A stretch of 64,000 bases of DNA from Fimenecus sp963590415 (GCA_963590415.1 CAVAPB010000001.1:124001-188000); one strand, 5' to 3'; positions 42,115-50,677 are shown, counted from the stretch's first letter. The notes: generated by a model from the letters alone, not told the origin. Made by a program: numbers and translations.

Positions 42115-42660
42115 ATGTCAAGAATCGGCAGACAGCCCATCGCTGTTCCTGCAGGCGTTGATGTTAAAATCGACGGCAGTACTGTTACCGTAAAGGGACC
42201 GAAAGGTACTCTTACCAAGACAGTACACAGCAATATGAATGTTGCTATGGAAAACGGCGAAATTAAAGTTACTCGTCCCGACGAGTCTAATCTTAACAAA
42301 TCACTTCACGGACTTACCCGTACACTTATCCACAATATGGTAATCGGTGTTACAGAGGGTTATTCCAAGGAGCTTGAAGTTAACGGCGTAGGTTACCGTG
42401 CAGCTAAGCAGGGCAAGGATCTTGTCCTTAACATCGGCTATTCGCATCAGGTAATCGTACCCGAAACCGACGGAATTTCAATTGAGGTTCCCAGTCCCAA
42501 CAAAATCGTTATTTCCGGTCCCGACAAGCAGATGGTCGGACAGTTCGCAGCAGAAGTACGCGAGAAGCGTCCCCCCGAGCCCTACAAAGGCAAAGGTATC
42601 AAGTATGCTGACGAGCATATCCGTCGTAAAGAAGGTAAAGCCGGTAAAGGCGGAAAATAA
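42115..42660 (+). CDS. rplF: 50S ribosomal protein L6
   Basis: 181 residues, two related alpha-beta domains. SRIGRQPIAVPAGV, GVTEGYSKELEVNGVGYRA and the C-terminal KPPEPYKGKGI-type segment (here RPPEPYKGKGI) identify it. It begins 12 nt after rpsH. Confidence 0.98.
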   Translation: MSRIGRQPIAVPAGVDVKIDGSTVTVKGPKGTLTKTVHSNMNVAMENGEIKVTRPDESNLNKSLHGLTRTLIHNMVIGVTEGYSKELEVNGVGYRAAKQGKDLVLNIGYSHQVIVPETDGISIEVPSPNKIVISGPDKQMVGQFAAEVREKRPPEPYKGKGIKYADEHIRRKEGKAGKGGK

Positions 42661-42678
42661 TAAAAGGAGTGTATTTAC

Positions 42679-43038
42679 ATGGTTAGTAGGCCTGATAGCA
42701 ATAAGGCAAGACTTAAACGCCACACAAGAGTTCGCTCTAAGGTTTCCGGCACTGCCGAGTGCCCCCGCCTTGATGTTTTCCGCTCTCTTCAGAACATCTA
42801 CGCTCAGTTGATCGACGACACAACAGGCACAACGCTTGTTTCTGCGTCAACGGTTGAGAAGGAGTTCAAGGAGTACGGCGGAAACAAAGATGCTGCTCGT
42901 GCAGTTGGCAAGAAATTAGCAGAAAGAGCCCTCGAGAAGAACATCAAGGATGTTGTATTCGACAGAGGCGGTTATGTATATCACGGCAGAGTTCAGGAAC
43001 TCGCTGAAGGCGCTCGCGAGGGCGGACTTAACTTCTAA
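42679..43038 (+). CDS. rplR: 50S ribosomal protein L18
   Basis: 119 residues. L18 bridges 5S and 23S rRNA. R..RVRSKVSGTAECPRLDVFRS and FDRGGYVYHGRVQELAEGAREGGL are typical. AAAAGGAGTG precedes ATG 42679. Confidence 0.97.
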   Translation: MVSRPDSNKARLKRHTRVRSKVSGTAECPRLDVFRSLQNIYAQLIDDTTGTTLVSASTVEKEFKEYGGNKDAARAVGKKLAERALEKNIKDVVFDRGGYVYHGRVQELAEGAREGGLNF

Positions 43039-43055
43039 GAAAGGAGAACAGAAAA

Positions 43056-43559
43056 ATGGCAAACAAAATTGATGCTTCAACAATGGAATTACAGGAAAAA
43101 GTTATTACGATCAACCGTGTTTCCAAGACTGTTAAGGGCGGCCGTATCTTTAAGTTCTCCGCATTAGTAGTTGTTGGCGACGGTAACGGAACAGTAGGCT
43201 TCGGTATCGGTAAATCGGGTGAAGTTCCGGACGCTATCCGCAAGGGTATCGAGGACGCTAAGAAAAACCTTATTAAGGTTGCTCTTAAAGGCACAACGAT
43301 TCCTCACGAGGTTGTCGGTAAGTTCGGCGCAGGCGTAGTTCTTATGAAACCCGCTGCTCCCGGTACCGGCGTTATCGCAGGCGGTCCCGTTCGTGCGGTT
43401 GTTGAGACGGTAGGCATTAAGGACATTCGTTCCAAGGCTCTTCGTTCAAACAATCCCTGCAATGTAGTTAGAGCTACAATCGACGGACTTTCACAGCTGC
43501 GCAATGTTGATGAGGTTGCAGCTGTCCGCGGTAAGTCCGTAAATGAAATTTTAGGATAA
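43056..43559 (+). CDS. rpsE: 30S ribosomal protein S5
   Basis: 167 residues. S5 lies at the mRNA entrance and affects decoding accuracy. VITINRVSKTVKGGRIFKFSA, GFGIGKSGEVPDAIRKG and VRAVVETVGIKDIRSKALRS are diagnostic. AAGGAG precedes ATG 43056. Confidence 0.98.
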   Translation: MANKIDASTMELQEKVITINRVSKTVKGGRIFKFSALVVVGDGNGTVGFGIGKSGEVPDAIRKGIEDAKKNLIKVALKGTTIPHEVVGKFGAGVVLMKPAAPGTGVIAGGPVRAVVETVGIKDIRSKALRSNNPCNVVRATIDGLSQLRNVDEVAAVRGKSVNEILG

Positions 43560-43572
43560 GGAGTGTGTGAAA

Positions 43573-43752
43573 ATGGCTAATTTAACAGTAACTCTTAAAA
43601 AGAGTCTTATCGGTTCCAAGAAAGACCAGATTGCCACAGCACATGCACTCGGTCTCAGAAAAATCGGGGACAAGGCAGTTCAGCCTGATAACCCTCAGAC
43701 TCAGGGTAAGATTAAGAAAATTTCTCATCTTATCGATGTAACAGAAGGCTAA
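43573..43752 (+). CDS. rpmD: 50S ribosomal protein L30
   Basis: 59 residues. VTLKKSLIGSKKDQIATAHALGLRKIG.. is the standard L30 pattern. ATG 43573 is preferred over an in-frame GTG two codons upstream because family members start at MANL-like sequences and AAGGAG then lies about 10 nt upstream. Confidence 0.95.
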   Translation: MANLTVTLKKSLIGSKKDQIATAHALGLRKIGDKAVQPDNPQTQGKIKKISHLIDVTEG

Positions 43753-43765
43753 GGAGGTGCGAAGT

Positions 43766-44209
43766 ATGAAATTGCACGAACTCTCACCGGCTGAAGGCTC
43801 AAAGAAGAGCGTTAAGCGTATCGGTCGCGGTCCCGCATCGGGTCAGGGTAAAACCGCCGGTAAAGGTCATAAGGGTCAGAAAGCCCGTGCAGGCAGAGGT
43901 ATGCGTCCCGGTTTTGAAGGCGGTCAGATGCCTTTGCAGAGAAGAATTCCCAAGCGTGGATTCAACAACATTTTCGCTAAGGAAATTGCAACAGTAAACG
44001 TATCGGCTCTCGACAAGACATTTGAAGACGGCGCAACAGTTGATATTGAAGCACTTATCAATGCAGGTCTTATCAAAAAAGCTCTTGACGGAGTAAAAAT
44101 ACTCGGAAACGGTGAAATCAGCAAAAAGCTTACTGTTAAGGTTAATGCTTATTCCGATTCGGCTAAGCAGAAAATCGAAGCAGCCGGCGGAAAGGCTGAG
44201 GTGATCTGA
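43766..44209 (+). CDS. rplO: 50S ribosomal protein L15
   Basis: 147 residues. MKLHELSPAEGSKK at the start, GRGPASGQGKTAGKGHKGQ and GFEGGQMPLQRRIPKRGF are diagnostic of L15. ATG 43766 has AAGGAGG 8 nt upstream; an upstream ATP-type alternative start (three codons earlier) lies inside that site. secY follows after 1 nt. Confidence 0.97.
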   Translation: MKLHELSPAEGSKKSVKRIGRGPASGQGKTAGKGHKGQKARAGRGMRPGFEGGQMPLQRRIPKRGFNNIFAKEIATVNVSALDKTFEDGATVDIEALINAGLIKKALDGVKILGNGEISKKLTVKVNAYSDSAKQKIEAAGGKAEVI

Positions 44210-44210
44210 A

Positions 44211-45527
44211 GTGATTCAAACACTTATCAATGCATGGAAGGTCGCAGATCTTCGTAAAAAGATTCTTTATACGGCATTCATCATTCTTGTGTTCAGAATT
44301 GGTGCGGCTATTCCGGTTCCGTTTGTTGAAATCGGCAGCGGACTTATTACGGACGCTGAAGCCAATAACTTTATGACTTATCTCAGCATGATGACAGGTG
44401 ATGCGTTCAACTACGGTACACTTTTCGCAATGTCGATTACTCCGTACATCAACGCATCGATCATCATTCAGCTTCTTACAGTTGCGATTCCCGCACTTGA
44501 GAGGCTCGCAAAGGAAGGCGAAGAGGGCAGAAAGAAACTTTCTTCAATCACCCGTTATACTTCGGTTGCCCTTGCACTTATGCAAAGTACCGCTTATTTC
44601 TTCTATATCCGTTCACGCGGCTATCTTACGACAGACGCAAGCGGTGCGAATTATACAGGCTTCTGGGCTGTGTTCCAGGCAATAGCGGTTATCCTCTGCT
44701 ATACGGCAGGTTCGACATTTATTATGTGGCTCGGCGAGCAGATAAACGAAAAGGGTATCGGTAACGGTATTTCAATTATACTTTTCGCAGGTATCGTTTC
44801 GAGAATGCCCACTACGATTTACAACCTTTATACCTATATGGATAAGGGCGGCGCATATTTCGCAATCGTTCCGATAGCGGCGGTTTCACTTATTCTTATG
44901 GTTGCGTTCATCGTTTGGATGGACAATGCCGAGAGAAGAATTCCCGTTCAGTACGCAAAGAGAGTCGTAGGACGCAAGATGTACGGCGGACAGAACACTC
45001 ATATGCCCATCAAGGTAAATATGTGCGGCGTTCTCCCGATTATCTTCGCTTCTTCAATCCTCTCGTTGCCCCCCACAATTCAGATGTTCGTAACTGTTAA
45101 AGAGGACGGCTTCTGGGAAGGCTTCTTCAAAATCTTTGAATCAACGCATTGGGCATACGGAATTATGTACTTTGTATTGATCATATTCTTCGCATATTTC
45201 TATGCGGCAATTCAGTACAATCCTATTGAAATGGCAAACAACATCCGTAAAAACAGCGGCGCTATCCCCGGCATTCGTCCCGGTAAGCCCACTTCGGATT
45301 ATATCACCAAGGTGTTGTCAAGACTTACACTTGTAGGAGCATTGCTTCTCTCTGTTGTAGCGCTTTACCCGATACTCTTCTCACAGATTACGGGTGCGTT
45401 CAAGCATCAGGTAAGCCTTTCACTCGGCGGTACCTCGGTAATCATCCTGGTAGGCGTTGCTCTTGAAACTGTCAAGCAGCTCGAAAGCCAGATGATGATG
45501 CGTCATTACAAGGGATTCCTTGATTAA
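44211..45527 (+). CDS. secY: Preprotein translocase subunit SecY
   Basis: 438 residues and ten membrane helices. It forms the Sec protein-conducting channel. AAIPVPFVEI in helix 1, MSITPYINASIIIQLL in the plug/helix 2 region, MWLGEQINEKGIGNGIS and the cytosolic QYAKRVVGRKMYGGQNTHMP and IRPGKPTSDYI loops are diagnostic. The start codon is GTG 44211, overlapping a GAGGTG ribosome-binding site inside rplO. Confidence 0.98.
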   Translation: MIQTLINAWKVADLRKKILYTAFIILVFRIGAAIPVPFVEIGSGLITDAEANNFMTYLSMMTGDAFNYGTLFAMSITPYINASIIIQLLTVAIPALERLAKEGEEGRKKLSSITRYTSVALALMQSTAYFFYIRSRGYLTTDASGANYTGFWAVFQAIAVILCYTAGSTFIMWLGEQINEKGIGNGISIILFAGIVSRMPTTIYNLYTYMDKGGAYFAIVPIAAVSLILMVAFIVWMDNAERRIPVQYAKRVVGRKMYGGQNTHMPIKVNMCGVLPIIFASSILSLPPTIQMFVTVKEDGFWEGFFKIFESTHWAYGIMYFVLIIFFAYFYAAIQYNPIEMANNIRKNSGAIPGIRPGKPTSDYITKVLSRLTLVGALLLSVVALYPILFSQITGAFKHQVSLSLGGTSVIILVGVALETVKQLESQMMMRHYKGFLD

Positions 45528-45544
45528 AAGAAAAGGAGATTGTT

Positions 45545-46177
45545 ATGAACCTTATACTTTTAGGTGCTCCCGGAGCAGGCAAAGGTACGCAGGCTGAAAA
45601 AATCTGCGAAAAGCTTTCGATTCCCGCTGTATCGACAGGCAACATTTTGCGTGAAGCTATGGCAAACGGAACCGAAATGGGACTCAAAGCAAAATCCTTT
45701 ATCGATGCCGGTGCTCTCGTCCCGGACGAGGTGGTTATCGGTATAATCGACGAAAGACTTAAAGAAGACGACTGCAAAAACGGTTTTATTCTTGACGGCT
45801 TTCCGAGAACAATTCCGCAGGCAGAAGCGCTTGATAAGATGAATGTCAGAATTGACAGAGTTATCGATATCGAGGTTCCCGATGAGAAGATTGCTGCAAG
45901 GCTTTCGGGCAGACGCGTATGCTTGAAGTGCGGCGCAACATATCACACTCAGTACAAGAAGCCTCAGGTTGACGGCGTGTGCGATGCGTGCGGAGACAAT
46001 TTAGTTCAGCGTAAAGACGATATGCCCGAGACGGTTCTCGATAGACTGAACACATATCATCAGCAGACAGAACCGTTGAAGGATTACTATGAGAAGAAGG
46101 GTATTCTTCGCATAGTTGAAGGTCAGGAAGAGGTAGCCGATACTACCGCTCTCACCTTCAAAGCATTGGAGGATTAA
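45545..46177 (+). CDS. adk: Adenylate kinase (zinc-binding lid)
   Basis: 210 residues. GAPGAGKGTQAEK is the P-loop, and FILDGFPRTIPQAEAL is the adenylate kinase signature. The lid carries four cysteines in CLKCG and CDACG, the structural zinc site of Gram-positive Adk. It balances ATP, ADP and AMP. It lies between secY (17 nt) and map (2 nt), the usual clostridial order. Confidence 0.98.
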   Translation: MNLILLGAPGAGKGTQAEKICEKLSIPAVSTGNILREAMANGTEMGLKAKSFIDAGALVPDEVVIGIIDERLKEDDCKNGFILDGFPRTIPQAEALDKMNVRIDRVIDIEVPDEKIAARLSGRRVCLKCGATYHTQYKKPQVDGVCDACGDNLVQRKDDMPETVLDRLNTYHQQTEPLKDYYEKKGILRIVEGQEEVADTTALTFKALED

Positions 46178-46179
46178 GC

Positions 46180-46932
46180 ATGATAGTGCTCAAAACCGCA
46201 AGAGAGTTGGAGCTCATTCACAAAGCATGTATAATCTCTGCGGAGGCATTACAAGTGGCAGGCGAGGCTGTCAGACCGGGTATAACGACCTGGGAAATTG
46301 ACAAAATTGCATATGACTATATAAAGAAGCAGGGCGCAGAACCCAATTTCCTGCATTTGTACGGTTTTCCTGCCACGGCATGCATTTCCATAAATGATGA
46401 GGTCATTCACGGTATTCCGAGCAAGAAGAGAGTCATTAAGGAAGGCGACATAGTCAGCATTGACTTGGGAGCCAAAATCGATGGCTATAACGGCGACAAT
46501 GCTGCCACATTTGCGGCGGGTAAAGTATCCGAAAGCGCAAAGCGGCTGTGCGATGTGACTGAGAAAAGCCTTTATTTGGGCATTGAACAGGCAATCGTAG
46601 GCAACAGACTCGGCGATATAGGCTCGACAATCCAGACTTACTGTGAGGAAAACGGTTACGGTGTCGTGCGAGAGTATACCGGTCACGGCGTCGGAGCCAA
46701 GCTCCACGAAGACCCCAGCGTACCGAATTTCGGAACTCCCGGAAGGGGAGCACGCCTGTTGCCGGGAATGGTAATTGCGATTGAGCCCATGATTACAGAG
46801 GGCGACAAAGCAATAAAACAGTTACCCGACGGCTGGACGGTAAAGACCAAAGACGGTAAGCTTGCAGCTCACTTCGAGCACACGATAGCGATTACGAAAA
46901 ACGGACCCAAGATACTGACTAAGCTTGATTAA
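46180..46932 (+). CDS. map: Methionine aminopeptidase, type I
   Basis: 250 residues. It removes the N-terminal methionine from nascent proteins. Pita-bread-fold metal ligands are seen in SIDLGAKIDGYNGDNAATF (Asp, Asp), GHGVGAKLHEDP (His), IEPMITEG (Glu) and AHFEHTIAI (Glu). It starts 2 nt after adk and ends just before the KOW gene. Confidence 0.98.
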   Translation: MIVLKTARELELIHKACIISAEALQVAGEAVRPGITTWEIDKIAYDYIKKQGAEPNFLHLYGFPATACISINDEVIHGIPSKKRVIKEGDIVSIDLGAKIDGYNGDNAATFAAGKVSESAKRLCDVTEKSLYLGIEQAIVGNRLGDIGSTIQTYCEENGYGVVREYTGHGVGAKLHEDPSVPNFGTPGRGARLLPGMVIAIEPMITEGDKAIKQLPDGWTVKTKDGKLAAHFEHTIAITKNGPKILTKLD

Positions 46933-46942
46933 GGGTGAGGTT

Positions 46943-47185
46943 ATGGAACTTGTTAAAGGCTCGGTTGCAATATCGCTCAGAGGACGGGATAAAGGCGTTC
47001 TTCTGTGTGTTATCGGAACAAGCGAGAACAGGGTATGGGTGTGCGACGGAAAACACAGCAGGCTTTCAAAGCCGAAGCTGAAAAATCCGAAGCATATCAG
47101 ACCTTTGGACAAGAAACTGTCTGAGGAGCAAACCGCTTCAGATAAGTCAATAAGAAAAGCGTTAAAGCAAATTTCGGAGGCTTGA
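46943..47185 (+). CDS. KOW-domain RNA-binding protein
   Basis: 80 residues. The opening ELVKGSVAISLRGRDKGVLLCVIG is a KOW-like beta barrel related to archaeal/eukaryotic L14e. A basic C-terminal half follows (SRLSKPKLKNPKHIRPL). Proteins of this type sit between map and infA in many Clostridia. A role in ribosome assembly or RNA binding is inferred from position; none is established. ATG 46943 follows AAGGGTGAGG. Confidence 0.85.
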   Translation: MELVKGSVAISLRGRDKGVLLCVIGTSENRVWVCDGKHSRLSKPKLKNPKHIRPLDKKLSEEQTASDKSIRKALKQISEA

Positions 47186-47187
47186 AT

Positions 47188-47406
47188 ATGTCAAAACAGG
47201 ATATGATAGAAATTGAAGGTACAGTCGTTGAAGCATTACCGAACGCAGTGTTTCAGGTAGAGCTTGAAAACGGACACAAAATTACGGCTCATATCTCGGG
47301 AAAATTGAGAATGAACTTTATCAGAATTCTTCCCGGCGATAAGGTTACGGTTGAGATGTCGCCTTACGACCTGACCAGAGGCCGTATTACATGGCGATCA
47401 AAGTAA
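47188..47406 (+). CDS. infA: Translation initiation factor IF-1
   Basis: 72 residues, the exact typical size. S1/OB-fold sequence DMIEIEGTVVEALPNAVFQV, GHKITAHISGKLRMNFIRI and the C-terminal YDLTRGRITWR are diagnostic. ATG 47188 is preceded by GGAGG and is preferred over a TTG two codons earlier. Confidence 0.98.
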   Translation: MSKQDMIEIEGTVVEALPNAVFQVELENGHKITAHISGKLRMNFIRILPGDKVTVEMSPYDLTRGRITWRSK

Positions 47407-47439
47407 GAAAAGAAACTACTTTTATTAGGAGGTATTCAA

Positions 47440-47553
47440 ATGAAAGTCAGACCTTCTGTCAAAAAAATATGCGATAAGTGCAAGGTTATCAAGCGCAAGG
47501 GTAAAGTCATGGTTATCTGTGAGAACCCCAAGCACAAGCAGCGTCAGGGCTGA
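47440..47553 (+). CDS. rpmJ: 50S ribosomal protein L36 (zinc type)
   Basis: 37 residues: MKVRPSVKKICDKCKVIKRK, followed by a short tail with one more Cys and a His. The C-x2-C...C-x4-H zinc site is intact (CDKC, CENPKH). AGGAGG lies before ATG 47440. It has the conserved position between infA and rpsM. Confidence 0.97.
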   Translation: MKVRPSVKKICDKCKVIKRKGKVMVICENPKHKQRQG

Positions 47554-47662
47554 TTAAAGTTTCGGCTGTATCGTTGTTAAAGATCTAAACAACGATATTG
47601 TGCTTATCCAAAGACAAAGTTAGGGCTCTTATGCCCACAGATTAAAACGGAGGTACAACTCT
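47554..47662 (+). other. Structured spacer between rpmJ and rpsM
   Basis: 109 nt. ATCGTTGTT / AACAACGAT forms a 9-bp stem around 47571-47598, and GGGC..GCCC a second one around 47624-47637, ahead of the rpsM ribosome-binding site CGGAGG. It may be a pause, processing or autoregulatory site for the alpha-operon half. No known family is recognised. Confidence 0.4.
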
Positions 47663-48031
47663 ATGGCACGTATTTCAGGTGTTGATTTACCGAGAGATAA
47701 GAGAGTCGAAATCGGCCTCACATACATCTACGGTATCGGCAGAAAAACTGCAAGCGACATTATTGCCGCAACAGGCGTTAATCCTGACACAAGAGTCAAG
47801 GACTTAACTGAAGAAGATGTAGCAAAGTTGCGTGAATACATTGAACACAATGTAAAGGTTGAAGGTGATCTTCGCCGTGACACAGCTTTCGACATTAAGA
47901 GATTGGTAGAAATCGGTTGCTACCGCGGTATCCGTCATCGTAAGGGTCTCCCCGTAAGAGGACAGACATCCAAGAACAATGCGCGTACACGCAAGGGTCC
48001 GAAGAAGACAATCGCTAACAAGAAGAAGTAA
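47663..48031 (+). CDS. rpsM: 30S ribosomal protein S13
   Basis: 122 residues. RISGVDLPRDKRVEIGLTYI, YRGIRHRKGLPVRGQTSKNNARTRKG (two conserved blocks) identify it. S13 forms the head-to-50S bridge. CGGAGG precedes ATG 47663. Confidence 0.98.
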   Translation: MARISGVDLPRDKRVEIGLTYIYGIGRKTASDIIAATGVNPDTRVKDLTEEDVAKLREYIEHNVKVEGDLRRDTAFDIKRLVEIGCYRGIRHRKGLPVRGQTSKNNARTRKGPKKTIANKKK

Positions 48032-48047
48032 GAGGAGGGATTTGTAA

Positions 48048-48452
48048 ATGGCTACCAAAGCAACAGCTAAAAAGGGCGCTTCCCGTAAACGCCGTGAAAA
48101 GAAGAACATTGAAAAAGGTGCAGCTCATATTCAATCCACCTTCAACAACACAATAGTTACAATCACCGATGTACAGGGCAATGCGGTTTCTTGGGCTTCG
48201 GCAGGCGAAATGGGATTCAGAGGTTCTAAGAAATCTACTCCTTTCGCAGCTCAGACAGCAGCAGAGACAGCAGCTAAGGTTGCAGTTGACCACGGTATGA
48301 AGACTATTGAAGTTTATGTCAAGGGACCGGGTTCAGGACGCGAAGCAGCAATCCGCGCTTTGCAGACCGCAGGACTTGAAGTAACAATGATTAAGGATGT
48401 TACTCCCATTCCGCACAACGGTTGCCGCCCGCCCAAGAGAAGAAGAGTATAA
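48048..48452 (+). CDS. rpsK: 30S ribosomal protein S11
   Basis: 134 residues with a lysine-rich N-terminus. AHIQSTFNNTIVTITDVQG and the C-terminal DVTPIPHNGCRPPKRRRV are diagnostic. S11 lies on the 30S platform. It is 16 nt after rpsM. Confidence 0.98.
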   Translation: MATKATAKKGASRKRREKKNIEKGAAHIQSTFNNTIVTITDVQGNAVSWASAGEMGFRGSKKSTPFAAQTAAETAAKVAVDHGMKTIEVYVKGPGSGREAAIRALQTAGLEVTMIKDVTPIPHNGCRPPKRRRV

Positions 48453-48466
48453 CGGAGGTGTAATTT

Positions 48467-49093
48467 ATGGCTAGATATACCGGTGCGGTTTGTAAATTGT
48501 GCCGTCGTGAGGGCAAGAAGCTTTTCCTCAAGGGTGACCGCTGCTACACAGGCAAGTGCTCACTTGAGCGTCGCAGCTATGCTCCCGGACAGCATGGACA
48601 GAGCCGCAAAAAGAATTCTGAATACGGTTTGCAGCTTCGCGCTAAGCAGACAGCTAAGCGTTATTACGGTATTCAGGAAGGACAGTTCCACAAGTATTTC
48701 CTTATGGCTGAACGCCGTCAGGGTCAGGCAGGTGAAAACCTTTTGAGAATCTGCGAGAGCAGACTTGATAACGCTGTTTATCTTCTCGGATGGGCTTCAT
48801 CAAGAGCCGAAGCAAGACAGTTGGTAACTCACGGACATTACAAAGTAAACGGCAAGAAAGTTGACATTCCGTCATACCTTCTTAAAGCAGGCGATGTAAT
48901 TTCTATCAAGGAAAAGAGCCGTGACAGCGAAAAGATCAAAGCAGTTATCGAAGCAAATGCAGCTCGTCCCGTTCCCGAGTGGCTCGAGAAGAATGCAGAC
49001 GCTTTTGAGGGTAAGGTAGCAGCTCTTCCCACCAGAGAGCAGATTGAAGTTCCGGTTGAGGAACACCTTATCGTCGAGCTCTATTCTAAATAA
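48467..49093 (+). CDS. rpsD: 30S ribosomal protein S4, cysteine (zinc) type
   Basis: 208 residues. The N-terminal C-x2-C ... C-x5-C pattern (CKLCRREG, RCYTGKCSLERR) marks the zinc-binding form. The S4 domain (about 99-160) reads RLDNAVYLLGWASSRAEARQ with the following HGHYKVNGKKVDIPS. Unlike B. subtilis, rpsD lies inside the alpha operon. S4 is a primary assembly protein and a translational regulator in other bacteria. Confidence 0.98.
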   Translation: MARYTGAVCKLCRREGKKLFLKGDRCYTGKCSLERRSYAPGQHGQSRKKNSEYGLQLRAKQTAKRYYGIQEGQFHKYFLMAERRQGQAGENLLRICESRLDNAVYLLGWASSRAEARQLVTHGHYKVNGKKVDIPSYLLKAGDVISIKEKSRDSEKIKAVIEANAARPVPEWLEKNADAFEGKVAALPTREQIEVPVEEHLIVELYSK

Positions 49094-49162
49094 TAGAGTT
49101 TACTGTTAGACAAAATATTTATTATTCGGTTCGGATTTTCCGACCATATAGGAGGCTTTTGA
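49094..49162 (+). other. Spacer rpsD-rpoA with small hairpin
   Basis: 69 nt with GGTTCGGATTTTCCGACC at 49129-49146, a small hairpin without a strong T-run, before the AGGAGG site of rpoA. It could tune expression of rpoA-rplQ relative to the upstream genes. Confidence 0.35.
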
Positions 49163-50113
49163 ATGATAGGAATTGATAAGCCCAGCATTGAAGCACTCGA
49201 TTTGACAGAAGACGGTACTTACGGCAAGTTCGTAATGGAACCGTTGGAAAGAGGCTACGGCACAACGATCGGTAACAGCCTTCGTCGCGTATTGCTTTCT
49301 TCACTTCCCGGTTATGCAATTACATCGGTTAAGATTGACGGTGTTCTTCATGAGTTCTCAACAGTTGAGGGCGTTAAGGAAGATGTTACCGAAATAGTTC
49401 TTAACCTTAAAGGCGTAATCCTTAAAATGCACGATGAGGGTCCGAAGACTCTTTACATCGACGCAAGCGGAAAATGTGAAGTTACCGCAGGCGACATCAA
49501 GGCTGACTCGGATGTTGAAATTCTCAACCCCGATCATCATATCGCTACTCTTTCGGACGGCGCATCTCTCGTTATGGAGATGACAGCCGACAAGGGCAGA
49601 GGATATGTATCTGCTGACAGAAATAAGCAGATGATGCAGCCTGTTATCGGTGTTATTGCAATCGACTCAATTTATACACCTGTGTTGAAAGTAAACTACA
49701 CGGTTGAAAATACCCGTGTCGGTCAGATTACCGACTACGATAAGCTCACACTTGAAGCATGGACCGACGGCACTATTTCCGCTAAGGAAGCTGTTTCGTT
49801 CGGCGCTAAAATTCTTAACGAGCATCTCAATCTCTTTATCGGTCTTTCGGATGAGGCTGCAACAGGTCCTATCCTTATCGATAAGAAAGAGGATAGCAAT
49901 GTTAAGACTCTCGAAATGACGATTGAAGAACTTGATCTTTCCGTTCGTTCATTTAACTGCTTGAAGAGAGCCGGTATCAACACGGTTGAAGACTTGATAA
50001 GCAAAACTGAAGAAGATATGATGAAAGTGAGAAACCTTGGCAGAAAATCTCTTGACGAGGTTGTTGCAAAGCTCGAATCACTTGGCTTCACTCTTCACCA
50101 CGACGACGAATAA
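49163..50113 (+). CDS. rpoA: DNA-directed RNA polymerase alpha subunit
   Basis: 316 residues. The N-terminal dimer domain shows FVMEPLERGYGTTIGNSLRR and LLSSLPGYAITSVKIDG. The C-terminal domain, which binds UP elements and regulators, is seen in LDLSVRSFNCLKRAGINT and KVRNLGRKSLDEV. It nucleates polymerase assembly. AGGAGG precedes ATG 49163. Confidence 0.98.
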   Translation: MIGIDKPSIEALDLTEDGTYGKFVMEPLERGYGTTIGNSLRRVLLSSLPGYAITSVKIDGVLHEFSTVEGVKEDVTEIVLNLKGVILKMHDEGPKTLYIDASGKCEVTAGDIKADSDVEILNPDHHIATLSDGASLVMEMTADKGRGYVSADRNKQMMQPVIGVIAIDSIYTPVLKVNYTVENTRVGQITDYDKLTLEAWTDGTISAKEAVSFGAKILNEHLNLFIGLSDEAATGPILIDKKEDSNVKTLEMTIEELDLSVRSFNCLKRAGINTVEDLISKTEEDMMKVRNLGRKSLDEVVAKLESLGFTLHHDDE

Positions 50114-50128
50114 AAGGAGTGATATTAA

Positions 50129-50620
50129 ATGCCCGGTACAAGAAAACTCGGCAGAACTACCGATCACCGCAGAGCTATGCTCAGAGGCTTGGTAACATAT
50201 CTGTTTGAAAACGGCAAGGTTGAAACAACTGTTACAAGGGCTAAGGAAGTCCGTGCAATGGCTGAAAAAATGATCACTATTGCTAAAGAGGGCTCTTTGC
50301 ACTCAAGAAGACAGGTTCTTGCATACGTTACTAAAGAGGACGTTGTTAAGAAGTTGTTCGACGAGATTGCACCCAAGTATCAGGATGTTAAAGGCGGATA
50401 TACCCGTATTATAAAGACAGGCGCACGCAGAGGCGACGCAGCTGAAATGGCAATCATTGAGCTTGTTGAGCCAAAGGTTGCAGAAGAAAAGCCTGTTAAG
50501 AAGACAGCGGCTAAGGCTGCTAAGAAGACTGCTTCGACAAAGAAAGCTGCTCCTGCAAAGGAAGAAGCTCCCAAGGCTGAAGCACCCGCAGAAGCTAAAG
50601 AAGAAGCAACTGCTGAATAA
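50129..50620 (+). CDS. rplQ: 50S ribosomal protein L17 with Lys/Ala/Glu-rich tail
   Basis: 163 residues. The conserved core, residues 1 to about 115, has RKLGRTTDHRRAMLRGLVT and YTRIIKTGARRGDAAEMAIIEL. A C-terminal extension of about 45 residues is made of K, A, P and E (KKTAAKAAKKTA...), not needed in the E. coli-type L17 core. L17 lies at the tunnel exit. It is the last gene of the alpha operon, followed by a strong terminator. Confidence 0.96.
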   Translation: MPGTRKLGRTTDHRRAMLRGLVTYLFENGKVETTVTRAKEVRAMAEKMITIAKEGSLHSRRQVLAYVTKEDVVKKLFDEIAPKYQDVKGGYTRIIKTGARRGDAAEMAIIELVEPKVAEEKPVKKTAAKAAKKTASTKKAAPAKEEAPKAEAPAEAKEEATAE

Positions 50621-50635
50621 TTTTACGGTTATTCA

Positions 50636-50664
50636 AGCCCCGTCAAGCGACGGGGCTGTTTTTT
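50636..50664 (+). terminator. Terminator of the ribosomal super-operon
   Basis: Stem AGCCCCGTC / GACGGGGCT with an AAGC loop, followed by TTTTTT. Confidence 0.9.
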
Positions 50665-50677
50665 ACCCAACTTCTTC

